DNA of 40,567 bases from UBA3206 sp963623875 (lineage in GTDB: Bacteria > Bacillota_I > Bacilli_A > Acholeplasmatales > Anaeroplasmataceae): NCBI GenBank assembly GCA_963623875.1, contig CAVFNL010000024.1, forward strand, positions 1 to 40,567, in the 5' to 3' direction. The translations under genes were made by a program, and so were the position numbers. Numbering within the stretch: the stretch's first letter is position 1; every line of letters starts with the position of its first letter. Under the pieces are notes generated by a model. That model was not told where the DNA came from and did no database searches. It worked only from the letters and a program-made list of their open reading frames with translations. This document shows, piece by piece, positions 7,155 to 13,920 of this stretch.

Positions 7155-9101
7155 TTACATCATCTCCATATCGCATATATGATCAATGCATTCTAAAATA
7201 TCTTCTTTTGATAGTTCTTTAATATCTTTTTTATCAGCATGAAGATAATTGTTTCTTTGCATTCTCAATCTATTCAAAATATCAACTAAATGTTTATTTT
7301 TACATTCTTTATATCCCCATCCATCATCACCATAAAATTGTTCACAATAATCATCAATCATTTTTGATAGTTCCCCATCAAATCCTTTTGCTTTAAGTTT
7401 TATTTCAAATAATGTGCATAATTTAATAATACAATTTTCATGATTTTTATTTTTTAATTCTGAAAGAAAAAAGTCTTTAGAGTAAGCATCCATCGCCATC
7501 TCATTTGCCCTAATCATTGATTCATATTTATCAATTATAGCATTTTTTTCTTCTTTAATTCCTTTAATAAAATCACCAATTTCAAAATACATTTTTTCAT
7601 AAGTATTTATACTTTTTAGTCGAGATAATACCCTATTAAAAGTATATCTATCATTGAAAGGTTTGCGTTTAATAAAATTTACATTATAAGGTTTTTGTTC
7701 GATGCCACTTATACCAAACTCAGCTTCTAAAAATCTTTCTACAACTTTTAATGACTCAAAATCCAAATTAGAATTAAATGTCGCATTCGCAAGATTACTA
7801 ATACTATTATTCACGGCAAATTCAAATATTTCTCTTCTTTTTCTTTTTGAAATCAAGTCATACAAATATTCTGAATAAAATATCGGATTTTCTTTTAATG
7901 TTTTAACTATAAATTTTGGATCCTTTGTATTTAAAACTCTATTTACAACTACTATATCTCCAATTTTAACATCAAAAATTCTAGTATCTATTGTATCTAC
8001 TTTATTATTTTTTATTAATTCATATTTAATAAATTGGTTATCTTCAACTTCCTCATGAATCCAATTAAGCCAATTTTGTTTTTTGTGTGCGTAATGGTTT
8101 GCTTCTTTTGCTATATCAATTAACCCCATTTTTAGTAAATTAACAACTTGTGTAGTACTCAATGAACAATATGTTAAAGTATCGGCTCTATTAATATTAG
8201 AGTTATAAGATATCAATATATGTATATTTAGCGACCTCATTTTCTCTCTTATCTTATCAACTAAATTATTATATTTTTTAGCATATTCCCATATTATTTT
8301 TATTTTTTCAACATCACTATCTTTAACTGCCATCATTAACAAATCATAATATAAGCCTGAATAATCAACATCACTATAAATTATTTCATTTTCATATTTA
8401 AATTTTTTCTTAACATTTCCTTCACTTTTAGATAATGACTTGAACTCTAAAAAATATTCAATTATTTTACCATCTGTTGGCCAATTATCATAAAACAATT
8501 TCCTATTTCCTAAATCATATGTATATTCCTCTAAGTCAGCAGAAGAATTCCCAGGACCTACATTTACCGGTTTATAATATAAAGACTCAACCAAAACACG
8601 TCTATAACCTCTAGAGCTAAATTCATAATCTAACATTTTGTTATTTTTTAACACTTCAAACATATTATATTTAAGTAAGAGATGAACTAGTTTTTTAAAA
8701 TCTAATTTATTATAATTTTTATTATATGTTTTTGAAGCCAATTCTTCTAAGATTTTTTTTGATTCATATTTTTCTATATAAGTAAGAATATTATTTCCAA
8801 CCTCATCAACATACCCATTTAATTTATTTAATATATTTATATCATCATTTTTGCAAGCTAGTTCCATATTAGACATTACAATTTGTTCCCTTATAGGATT
8901 ATTTTTCCCATACAACAAATAATCAATTGTAACATCAAATACATCCGCAAGTATTATAAACGTTTTAACATCAGGATAGCTTTCACCTGTTTCAAATTTA
9001 ATTATATCAGAAACTGTAACATTTATTTTTTCAGCCAATTGCTGTTGTGATAAACCTTTTTTTAATCTTAATAATTTGATTTGCTCATATAAATTTCCCA
9101 T
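7155..9101 (-). CDS. XRE-type HTH protein with C-terminal HEPN-like domain
   Basis: A 648-residue protein. Residues 1-65 are a classic XRE/HTH_3 DNA-binding domain (IKLLRLKKGLSQQQLAEKIN, then IIKFETGESYPDVKTFIILA). Residues about 70-480 are mostly helical and unrecognised. The last 110 residues look like a HEPN/DUF4145-type helical bundle ending LRMQRNNYLHAD. There R616 and H621 form the R-X4-H motif of HEPN RNases. The ATG at 9113 has no ribosome site, while GGGAG lies 5 nt before the ATG at 9101, so 9101 is preferred. The neighbours and the interrupted ribosomal operon suggest an acquired cassette. A defence or toxin-antitoxin role is inference; a large regulator without RNase activity is also possible. 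Confidence 0.82.
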   Translation of the reverse strand: MGNLYEQIKLLRLKKGLSQQQLAEKINVTVSDIIKFETGESYPDVKTFIILADVFDVTIDYLLYGKNNPIREQIVMSNMELACKNDDINILNKLNGYVDEVGNNILTYIEKYESKKILEELASKTYNKNYNKLDFKKLVHLLLKYNMFEVLKNNKMLDYEFSSRGYRRVLVESLYYKPVNVGPGNSSADLEEYTYDLGNRKLFYDNWPTDGKIIEYFLEFKSLSKSEGNVKKKFKYENEIIYSDVDYSGLYYDLLMMAVKDSDVEKIKIIWEYAKKYNNLVDKIREKMRSLNIHILISYNSNINRADTLTYCSLSTTQVVNLLKMGLIDIAKEANHYAHKKQNWLNWIHEEVEDNQFIKYELIKNNKVDTIDTRIFDVKIGDIVVVNRVLNTKDPKFIVKTLKENPIFYSEYLYDLISKRKRREIFEFAVNNSISNLANATFNSNLDFESLKVVERFLEAEFGISGIEQKPYNVNFIKRKPFNDRYTFNRVLSRLKSINTYEKMYFEIGDFIKGIKEEKNAIIDKYESMIRANEMAMDAYSKDFFLSELKNKNHENCIIKLCTLFEIKLKAKGFDGELSKMIDDYCEQFYGDDGWGYKECKNKHLVDILNRLRMQRNNYLHADKKDIKELSKEDILECIDHICDMEMM

Positions 9102-9133
9102 TTTTTCTCCCATCTCTACAAAGCATAGTTTTG

Positions 9134-9160
9134 TTTATACCATTTTTATTTAGTATGGTA
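9134..9160 (-). promoter_or_regulatory. Promoter and possible autoregulatory inverted repeat of the XRE-HEPN cassette
   Basis: On the minus strand the extended -10 ATGGTATAAA lies at 9134-9143. Together with an upstream copy it makes an inverted repeat TACCAT-N11-ATGGTA (9138-9143 and 9155-9160). XRE proteins often bind such repeats over their own promoter. The 239-bp gap up to trmD is otherwise very AT-rich (repeated ATATATATG at 9232-9251) apart from the trmD terminator. Because ATGGTATAA is also the common promoter motif of this genome, one arm could be a coincidence. Confidence 0.4.
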
Positions 9161-9320
9161 ACTATATTAGATTTTTATTATTTTATTTATAAACTTCACT
9201 TGTTTATATTCGTTTTATATCAATATTTTATCATATATATACATATATATCAATAATTTTCAACACATTAAGCACTTTTGTCCGCTTTTTTACAAACAAA
9301 ATTCAAAGTTTTAATTGATA

Positions 9321-9351
9321 AAAAAAGATAGCATAATTTCTCAGGCTATCT
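9321..9351 (-). terminator. Intrinsic terminator of trmD
   Basis: On the minus strand AGATAGC and GCTATCT pair over 7 bp with a 12-nt loop, followed by six T. It closes the rpsP-rimM-trmD transcript before the accessory cassette. Confidence 0.8.
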
Positions 9352-9352
9352 C

Positions 9353-10084
9353 TTACAATTCTTTATTTTCTTCTAAAAGTTCTTGATATATTTCTTCCTC
9401 TTCTTTACTAAATTCATGTTTTTTTAATAAATCAGGGCGTTTAATCATAGTTCTTCTTATTGATTCTTTTATTCTAAATTTCCTAATATCCTTGTGATTC
9501 CCATTCCTTAAAACAAAAGGAACCTCAACCCCCATAAACTTTTGAGGTCTTGTATATTGGGGATATTCTAGTAAATTATTTTGGTGAGAATCTCCTAAAT
9601 ACGACTCTTCACTTATTGCTCCATCAAGTAGTCTTATAATACTATCAGATATTACCATTGATGGTAATTCTCCTCCTGTAAGCACAAAATCGCCAATAGA
9701 TATTTCTTCATCAACCATAAGTCTTATACGCTCATCAAAACCTTCATAATGTCCGCATATAAAAATTAATTCCTTATAATTTTTTGCAAGGGTGGATGCT
9801 TTTGTTTGATTATATACCTCACCTTGTGGTGTTAAAAGAATCACATGAGACTCAGGTGTTCTAACATCTTTTAAGCAATCATAGATAACAACAGGATTAA
9901 TAACCATACCCGCTCCACCACCATATGGGGTATCATCAACCTTGTGATGTTTTTCTTTAGACCATAGTCTAAAATCTATTATTTCAATGTCACAAACACC
10001 TTTTTCAATACTACGTTTAATAATAGATTCACTTTTAAATCCCTCAAACATTGATGGAAAAAGAGTTAATATTTTTATTTTCAT
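9353..10084 (-). CDS. trmD: tRNA (guanine-N1-)-methyltransferase TrmD
   Basis: A 243-residue SPOUT methyltransferase that makes m1G37 in tRNAs reading CNN codons and so prevents +1 frameshifting. It has the full set of TrmD motifs: LTLFPSMFEGF at the start, DDTPYGGGAGMV, the trefoil-knot SAM-binding segments LLTPQGEVYNQ, FICGHYEGFDERIR and IGDFVLTGGELP, and the catalytic-Asp region GDSHQNN. Its start overlaps the rimM stop by 4 nt (ATGA), indicating coupled translation. Unlike the usual arrangement it is followed by a terminator and not by rplS. Confidence 0.98.
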   Translation of the reverse strand: MKIKILTLFPSMFEGFKSESIIKRSIEKGVCDIEIIDFRLWSKEKHHKVDDTPYGGGAGMVINPVVIYDCLKDVRTPESHVILLTPQGEVYNQTKASTLAKNYKELIFICGHYEGFDERIRLMVDEEISIGDFVLTGGELPSMVISDSIIRLLDGAISEESYLGDSHQNNLLEYPQYTRPQKFMGVEVPFVLRNGNHKDIRKFRIKESIRRTMIKRPDLLKKHEFSKEEEEIYQELLEENKEL

Positions 10085-10572
10085 AGAAGTCCCTCTATTT
10101 CTTTAATTACAATTTTGTCCTCTAAAACACTAATAATAAACTCTGGAATAAATGGTATTAATTTCTTCTTTCCATCAACTAATACTTCTAACATATCATA
10201 TTTTGGATATTCAATAACAGAAGTTGACACTCCTCTTTTTACACCATCTTGATTATATACATCTTTATCAACAAGCTCAAAATAGTAATACTTACCATCT
10301 TCAAGAGGTGTAATATCATCTTTTGATATTAAAATTTTATCACCTTTATATTTTTCAACCAAATTAATATCTAATAGATTTTCAAACAAAACTAGATATA
10401 ATTCTTGTTGACGCCTTGAAGATTTTACAACAACTTTAACATATTCATTATTATGTAAAATATACAATGTATTACCAGGAGTGAATCTATCAAAATCGCT
10501 TATATTTTTAATTTTTAGTTCACCCTTAAGCCCATGTGTATTTAAAATTTGTCCTACATTTAAAAATTCCAT
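10081..10572 (-). CDS. rimM: 16S rRNA processing protein RimM
   Basis: A 163-residue ribosome maturation factor that helps assemble the 30S head and binds S19. The N-terminal beta-barrel carries GQILNTHGLKGELKI and the C-terminal PRC-barrel part carries YPKYDMLEVLVDGKKKLIPFIPEFI. An ATG two codons upstream (10578) sits only 1 nt after GAGG. The ATG at 10572 has normal spacing of about 7 nt and gives the usual N-terminus MEFLNVGQI. It overlaps trmD by 4 nt and follows the 82-aa gene by a few bases. Confidence 0.95.
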   Translation of the reverse strand: MEFLNVGQILNTHGLKGELKIKNISDFDRFTPGNTLYILHNNEYVKVVVKSSRRQQELYLVLFENLLDINLVEKYKGDKILISKDDITPLEDGKYYYFELVDKDVYNQDGVKRGVSTSVIEYPKYDMLEVLVDGKKKLIPFIPEFIISVLEDKIVIKEIEGLL

Positions 10573-10587
10573 ATACATACCTCTTTG

Positions 10588-10836
10588 TTATAATGTTTCA
10601 ACACCTGCAATAACATCTTCTAAGTAATCTATAAGATCATCTTTATATTCTTTTTGTAAAAACATGTCATCATCAATTTCAAAATACGACATTAAAGCTT
10701 TAGGACCTGCTTTTTTTGCGAGTGCGTTTATTTCTTTTACATCTTCATCAGATATTATATCTTCTCTTTTATATACACTTTTAAACCATTCTTTATTAGA
10801 TGCTCTTTCTAATGCTTCATCATATGTCAATATCAT
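10588..10836 (-). CDS. Small acidic protein of unknown function in the rpsP-trmD operon
   Basis: An 82-residue protein I do not recognise. It is acidic and predicted to be entirely helical, with no membrane segment and no cysteine. Coding is supported by AAGGAGG 9 nt before the ATG, by close spacing to rimM and by its place inside a ribosomal operon. It begins immediately behind an intrinsic terminator (10855-10887), so it must be expressed by readthrough from khpA, as must rimM and trmD unless an unseen promoter exists. A role in ribosome assembly or RNA binding is possible from context only. Confidence 0.8.
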   Translation of the reverse strand: MILTYDEALERASNKEWFKSVYKREDIISDEDVKEINALAKKAGPKALMSYFEIDDDMFLQKEYKDDLIDYLEDVIAGVETL

Positions 10837-10854
10837 TTCTTAAATCCTCCTTAA

Positions 10855-10887
10855 GTAAAAAAATAGAGATAATAAAAAATTATCTCT
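10855..10887 (-). terminator. Intrinsic terminator/attenuator between khpA and the 82-aa gene
   Basis: On the minus strand a 9-bp stem AGAGATAAT-TTTTT-ATTATCTCT (10865-10873 with 10879-10887) is followed by A and eight T. It touches the khpA stop codon. The next ribosome site follows within a few bases, leaving no room for a promoter. Confidence 0.78.
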
Positions 10888-11132
10888 TATTTTTCAATTA
10901 TGTTTAGGTGAACCCTAACCCCTTCTTTAGACGCCTTAGCGTAAAGAATAGTTCTAATTGCTTGCGCAATATGTCCACCTTTACCGATAACTCGTCCAAG
11001 GTCGAATTTTGCAACCTTAACTTCATAAGACATTATACCATCTTCTTCACCAAGATATGCAATCTCAACTTCTTCTGGAAATGAAACTAGCGGTAATATT
11101 AAGCTTTTTAATAGCTCTTCAAAATTTACCAT
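10887..11132 (-). CDS. khpA: RNA-binding KH-domain protein KhpA
   Basis: An 81-residue single KH domain with the RNA-contacting GxxG loop IGKGGH (in FDLGRVIGKGGHIAQAIRTI). KhpA pairs with KhpB (Jag/EloR) in Firmicutes, binds many RNAs and affects cell elongation and division; KhpB is not in the window. An upstream in-frame ATG at 11147 overlaps the rpsP stop, but GGAGG at about 8 nt spacing selects the ATG at 11132. The position just after rpsP and before rimM is conserved in Firmicutes. Confidence 0.93.
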   Translation of the reverse strand: MVNFEELLKSLILPLVSFPEEVEIAYLGEEDGIMSYEVKVAKFDLGRVIGKGGHIAQAIRTILYAKASKEGVRVHLNIIEK

Positions 11133-11146
11133 CAAAGACACCTCCA

Positions 11147-11389
11147 TTACTTAACGATATTTTGGGCCTTAAGAATATTCTTAACTGTTACAGTTGGTTG
11201 TGCTCCCTTAGCTAACCATGCATTAACCTTTTCTGCATCTACAGATACAGTTGCAGGATTAGTAATTGGGTTATATGTTCCAACAACTTCTAAGAATTTT
11301 CCATCACGTGGACTTCTTGAGTCAGCAGCTACAATACGATAGTAAGGTTTTTTTGTAGCTCCAAATCTTTGTAATCTTAATTTAACCAT
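11147..11389 (-). CDS. rpsP: 30S ribosomal protein S16
   Basis: An 80-residue protein with the S16 signature VKLRLQRFGATKKPYYRIV, then ADSRSPRDGKFLEVVGTYNP. It is needed for 30S body assembly. A GGAG ribosome site precedes the ATG. It is the first gene of the rpsP-khpA-(82 aa)-rimM-trmD unit and has its own consensus promoter. Confidence 0.98.
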   Translation of the reverse strand: MVKLRLQRFGATKKPYYRIVAADSRSPRDGKFLEVVGTYNPITNPATVSVDAEKVNAWLAKGAQPTVTVKNILKAQNIVK

Positions 11390-11425
11390 TTATATTCACT
11401 CCTTTTGTTTTCTAATAACAACAAT

Positions 11426-11453
11426 ATTCTACCATAAGATTTTAAGGTGTCAA
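11426..11453 (-). promoter_or_regulatory. rpsP operon promoter
   Basis: On the minus strand TTGACA (11448-11453), a 16-nt spacer and TAGAAT (11426-11431) with an upstream TGG form a strong extended -10 promoter about 37 nt before the rpsP ATG. Confidence 0.75.
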
Positions 11454-11471
11454 GTGTTTTTTCTTAACAGA

Positions 11472-11693
11472 TTAAAAATTATAATTATCTATTTTTTCAT
11501 TAGACACATATGCATTAAGACATGTTTTTGATAATAGTTTTACTATTTTTTCTTCATCCTTTTTATCACAACATATTAATGCGTAATTTTCTTTAGATTT
11601 ATATAATATATTTATATTTGCAAATTGTTTAAGTTGATTTAAAAAATCATCATCTCTATATTCAACTATAATTCTTGATCTTGAAACATTCAT
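11472..11693 (-). CDS. YlbG-like protein (DUF2129 family)
   Basis: A 73-residue protein with the pattern of the YlbG family: a short beta strand (RIIVEYR), a helix, then a FANINILYKSKENYALICCD strand pair and a second helix ending in a variable tail. YlbG function is unknown; in Bacilli it follows ylbF. Here its ATG overlaps the ylbF-like stop by 4 nt, which is the main support for the name. It lies directly before the rpsP promoter. The sequence match alone is modest. Confidence 0.7.
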   Translation of the reverse strand: MNVSRSRIIVEYRDDDFLNQLKQFANINILYKSKENYALICCDKKDEEKIVKLLSKTCLNAYVSNEKIDNYNF

Positions 11694-12067
11694 TTTTTAC
11701 ACCCACATTTCTTCTTTGAATTTGTAAGTTCAAATTTATTAGACATATTAATTTTAATTTCATCTAGTATATCATTTAGTAATTTTTGCAATTCATTATA
11801 TTTTTCATTGTATTGCTTAACAATATCTTTGGAATAAAGAATAGCTTTTGTTCTTGATAATTCTTTTGTGTATTCACTAAGAGATGGATGATATTTCCCA
11901 TACTTTTGTGCTTCATAGTATTTTTCTTTAGCATCCACAAAAACCTCTAATTCAGACTTTAATTCACTTTCAATTCTCTTATTCAAATCTTCTACTTCTT
12001 TATACAAAGTCGTTTTTTTTATTTCATCCGACAAAAGATAAGTCTTTTCTAACACATCTATATTCAT
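11690..12067 (-). CDS. YlbF/RicF-like protein with a C-terminal Cys motif
   Basis: A 125-residue, nearly all-helical protein of the YlbF/YmcA type (DUF964). In Bacillus, YlbF, YmcA and YaaT form the Y-complex (RicAFT), which affects RNase Y-dependent mRNA maturation, competence and sporulation. The central KYHPSLSEYTKELSRTKAILYS segment fits the family. The C-terminus KKKCGCKK has C121 and C123; the Bacillus Y-complex binds Fe-S clusters through Cys residues, including ones near the YlbF C-terminus. The start is supported by AAAGGGA. Its -10 box (TATAAT at 12085-12090) lies so close that the leader would be about 11 nt. The downstream ylbG-like gene overlaps by 4 nt. Confidence 0.78.
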   Translation of the reverse strand: MNIDVLEKTYLLSDEIKKTTLYKEVEDLNKRIESELKSELEVFVDAKEKYYEAQKYGKYHPSLSEYTKELSRTKAILYSKDIVKQYNEKYNELQKLLNDILDEIKINMSNKFELTNSKKKCGCKK

Positions 12068-12153
12068 ACAAATTCCCTTTAATAATTATATAACTATTTT
12101 ACACGTTATTTTTATAATTTCCAACATTTTTATAAATATGCTTTGTAATAAAA

Positions 12154-12183
12154 TAGACTTTTATCAAATAATTATGGTATAAT
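12154..12183 (+). promoter_or_regulatory. def promoter
   Basis: The extended -10 ATGGTATAAT lies at 12174-12183, with a weak TAGACT -35 at 12154-12159. The predicted transcript starts at about 12190, at the AGGTGA ribosome site, leaving a leader of about 11 nt. Confidence 0.55.
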
Positions 12184-12200
12184 CACCCTAGGTGATATTT

Positions 12201-12773
12201 ATGTATTTATCAAAAGATATAACAAAAGAAGGAAATCCTATACTTAATTCAGTATGTGAAGAAGTTAAATTCCCTTTATCAAGTGAAGATTTAAATGTTT
12301 TAAAAGGATTATTAGAATATGTTATAAATTCTTCTATCGATTCTCTTGCAAAAAAATATGGAATTAGACCCGGTGTCGGAATTGCGGCTCCACAGGTTGG
12401 AGTTTTAAAAAGAATGTTCGCAATTAATTTTGAAGATTTTTTAAACAATGATAAACGTTATTGTATGGCTATAATTAATCCTGTAATCACTTGGAGAAGT
12501 AAAGAAATGACTTACTTGCCAAACGGAGAAGGGTGCCTTTCTGTTGATAGACCTACAGACGGACTTATAACACCAAGAAATTATAAGATTGCATATAAAT
12601 GCTTTGTGTATGACTTTAGAACCAACACTCTAAAACCTAAAACAGGAACACTAGAAGGATATTCTGCAATCGTATTCCAACACGAATATGATCATTTAGA
12701 TGGAATTTTGTTTACATCAAAAATGTATGAATCCCTAGACTGCAAGCCATTATATGAAATTAGTGAGGAATAA
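12201..12773 (+). CDS. def: Peptide deformylase
   Basis: A 190-residue metalloenzyme that removes the formyl group from the N-terminal Met of new proteins. All three catalytic motifs are present: GVGIAAPQVG (58-67), EGCLS (110-114, metal ligand C112) and QHEYDHLDG (160-168, metal ligands H161 and H165, catalytic E162). The length matches Gram-positive type 2 deformylases. A GTG at 12192 is in frame but lies inside the AGGTGA ribosome site, so the ATG at 12201 is the start. The next gene follows after 2 nt, indicating an operon. Confidence 0.97.
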   Translation: MYLSKDITKEGNPILNSVCEEVKFPLSSEDLNVLKGLLEYVINSSIDSLAKKYGIRPGVGIAAPQVGVLKRMFAINFEDFLNNDKRYCMAIINPVITWRSKEMTYLPNGEGCLSVDRPTDGLITPRNYKIAYKCFVYDFRTNTLKPKTGTLEGYSAIVFQHEYDHLDGILFTSKMYESLDCKPLYEISEE

Positions 12774-12775
12774 TT

Positions 12776-13153
12776 ATGAAGAAACTTGATTTCACAGTTG
12801 TTGATAGTAATTCACACGAATTAAAAATGCAATTAAATATTAATAAAGATGAAAAGCCATATGTCTTATACAATAATAAAAAATATGATGGTTATAAGCC
12901 AGGTGAAATTTTTGAAAGTGAGTACATTAAAAATCCAATGCCACTTCCAAAAAATACATATGGTTTTGTAGTTGAAGATGTTGTATTTTTGTTTGAATCA
13001 TCCTTTTTAGGTGGAAACACTTTCTTTGTTGTAAACAAAGGATATGCCGCAAAAGATTACAAAGGGAAAAATAGAAGCGTAAATATTGTAAAAACTATAG
13101 TGGCGATAGTAGCAATTGCTATCATTGTGCTTTCTATATTAATGTTTATTTAA
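12776..13153 (+). CDS. Small C-terminally membrane-anchored protein of unknown function
   Basis: A 125-residue protein I do not recognise. Residues 1-100 form a soluble, beta-rich domain. Residues about 104-124 (NIVKTIVAIVAIAIIVLSIL) are a single transmembrane helix at the very C-terminus, so the domain should face the cytoplasm as a tail-anchored protein. It starts 2 nt after def, with GAGG inside the end of def as ribosome site, and ends in a strong terminator. The operon with def may only reflect shared housekeeping expression. Confidence 0.8.
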   Translation: MKKLDFTVVDSNSHELKMQLNINKDEKPYVLYNNKKYDGYKPGEIFESEYIKNPMPLPKNTYGFVVEDVVFLFESSFLGGNTFFVVNKGYAAKDYKGKNRSVNIVKTIVAIVAIAIIVLSILMFI

Positions 13154-13180
13154 GGAATGTTTTTCATTCCTTTTTATTTT
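13152..13180 (+). terminator. Intrinsic terminator of the def operon
   Basis: AAGGAATG-TTTTT-CATTCCTT forms an 8-bp stem (13152-13159 with 13165-13172), followed by T-rich sequence. It starts at the stop codon of the tail-anchored protein gene. Confidence 0.88.
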
Positions 13181-13209
13181 ATAAAAATAAAACACTACTG
13201 CTGTAGTGT
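13181..13209 (-). terminator. Intrinsic terminator of the thiI-TrmH operon
   Basis: On the minus strand ACACTAC-AGCA-GTAGTGT forms a 7-bp stem (13192-13209), followed by TTTATTTTTAT. It lies a few bases after the methyltransferase stop codon and faces the def operon terminator. Confidence 0.82.
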
Positions 13210-13215
13210 CTTATA

Positions 13216-13920
13216 TTATTTATTAAGTTCATACATAAGTATAGATCCAGCTACCGCTACATTTAATGATTCCATACCTGACATTTTAATATATAAATTT
13301 TTAAGTTTCATATCATTAACTTCTTTTGATACGCCATTTCCTTCATTACCCAAAATAAGAGCTTTTTTATTACCACTATCAACACAAGATACGGGCGTAC
13401 CATCAACAACATTTGTTGAATAAACATCATAATTTAATTCTTTTAATTTATTAATAAACTCAACAATGTCTCCTTCTATGAAGTTTAATTTAAATATTGC
13501 ACCTTGGCTAGATCTTATAGCTTTATCATTGTATAAATCCACACAACCATCTGAAAGAAATATAGTATCAAAAGAAAATGCTTTAGCACTACGCATTAGA
13601 GCACCTAGATTCCCTGGATCTTGTATTTTATCTAATATTAATATATTATTTGATAATTCTTTTTTCTCTAATTTCTTACATACGCCAATCTGATTTACAA
13701 CACTATCGGTATTACATAGTTTCTTCATAACATCTATAGATACAACCTCTCCATCTAAACATTCATCTATAGTGTACACCTCTTGTAGCACTCCTGCTTC
13801 TTTGGCTTCATTAACTAAATGTCTTCCTTCTACTATAAAAAGATTCTTCTCTTTTCTTCCCTTTACTGTCTTAAGCGTACATACATCTTTTATTTTTTTA
13901 TTTGTAAGAGATGTTATCAT
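13216..13920 (-). CDS. TrmH/SpoU-family RNA 2'-O-methyltransferase
   Basis: A 234-residue SPOUT methyltransferase. The N-terminal substrate-binding domain (1-80) begins MITSLTNKKIKDVCTLKTVK and contains FIVEGRHLVNEA. The catalytic domain has the three knot motifs: LDKIQDPGNLGALMRSA, LILGNEGNGVS and ESLNVAVAGSILMYE. It should transfer a methyl group from SAM to a ribose 2'-OH in rRNA or tRNA, most like YsgA/RlmB-type 23S enzymes; the exact nucleotide cannot be named. It overlaps the end of thiI by 4 nt, so both are co-expressed. A second TrmH-family gene lies at 17188. Confidence 0.9.
   Translation of the reverse strand: MITSLTNKKIKDVCTLKTVKGRKEKNLFIVEGRHLVNEAKEAGVLQEVYTIDECLDGEVVSIDVMKKLCNTDSVVNQIGVCKKLEKKELSNNILILDKIQDPGNLGALMRSAKAFSFDTIFLSDGCVDLYNDKAIRSSQGAIFKLNFIEGDIVEFINKLKELNYDVYSTNVVDGTPVSCVDSGNKKALILGNEGNGVSKEVNDMKLKNLYIKMSGMESLNVAVAGSILMYELNK

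Noticed and set aside
9232..9251. Repeated ATATATATG upstream of the XRE-HEPN gene as a regulatory repeat
   Set aside because: It is a low-complexity TA stretch in AT-rich DNA, with no conserved spacing or arms to set it apart from background.
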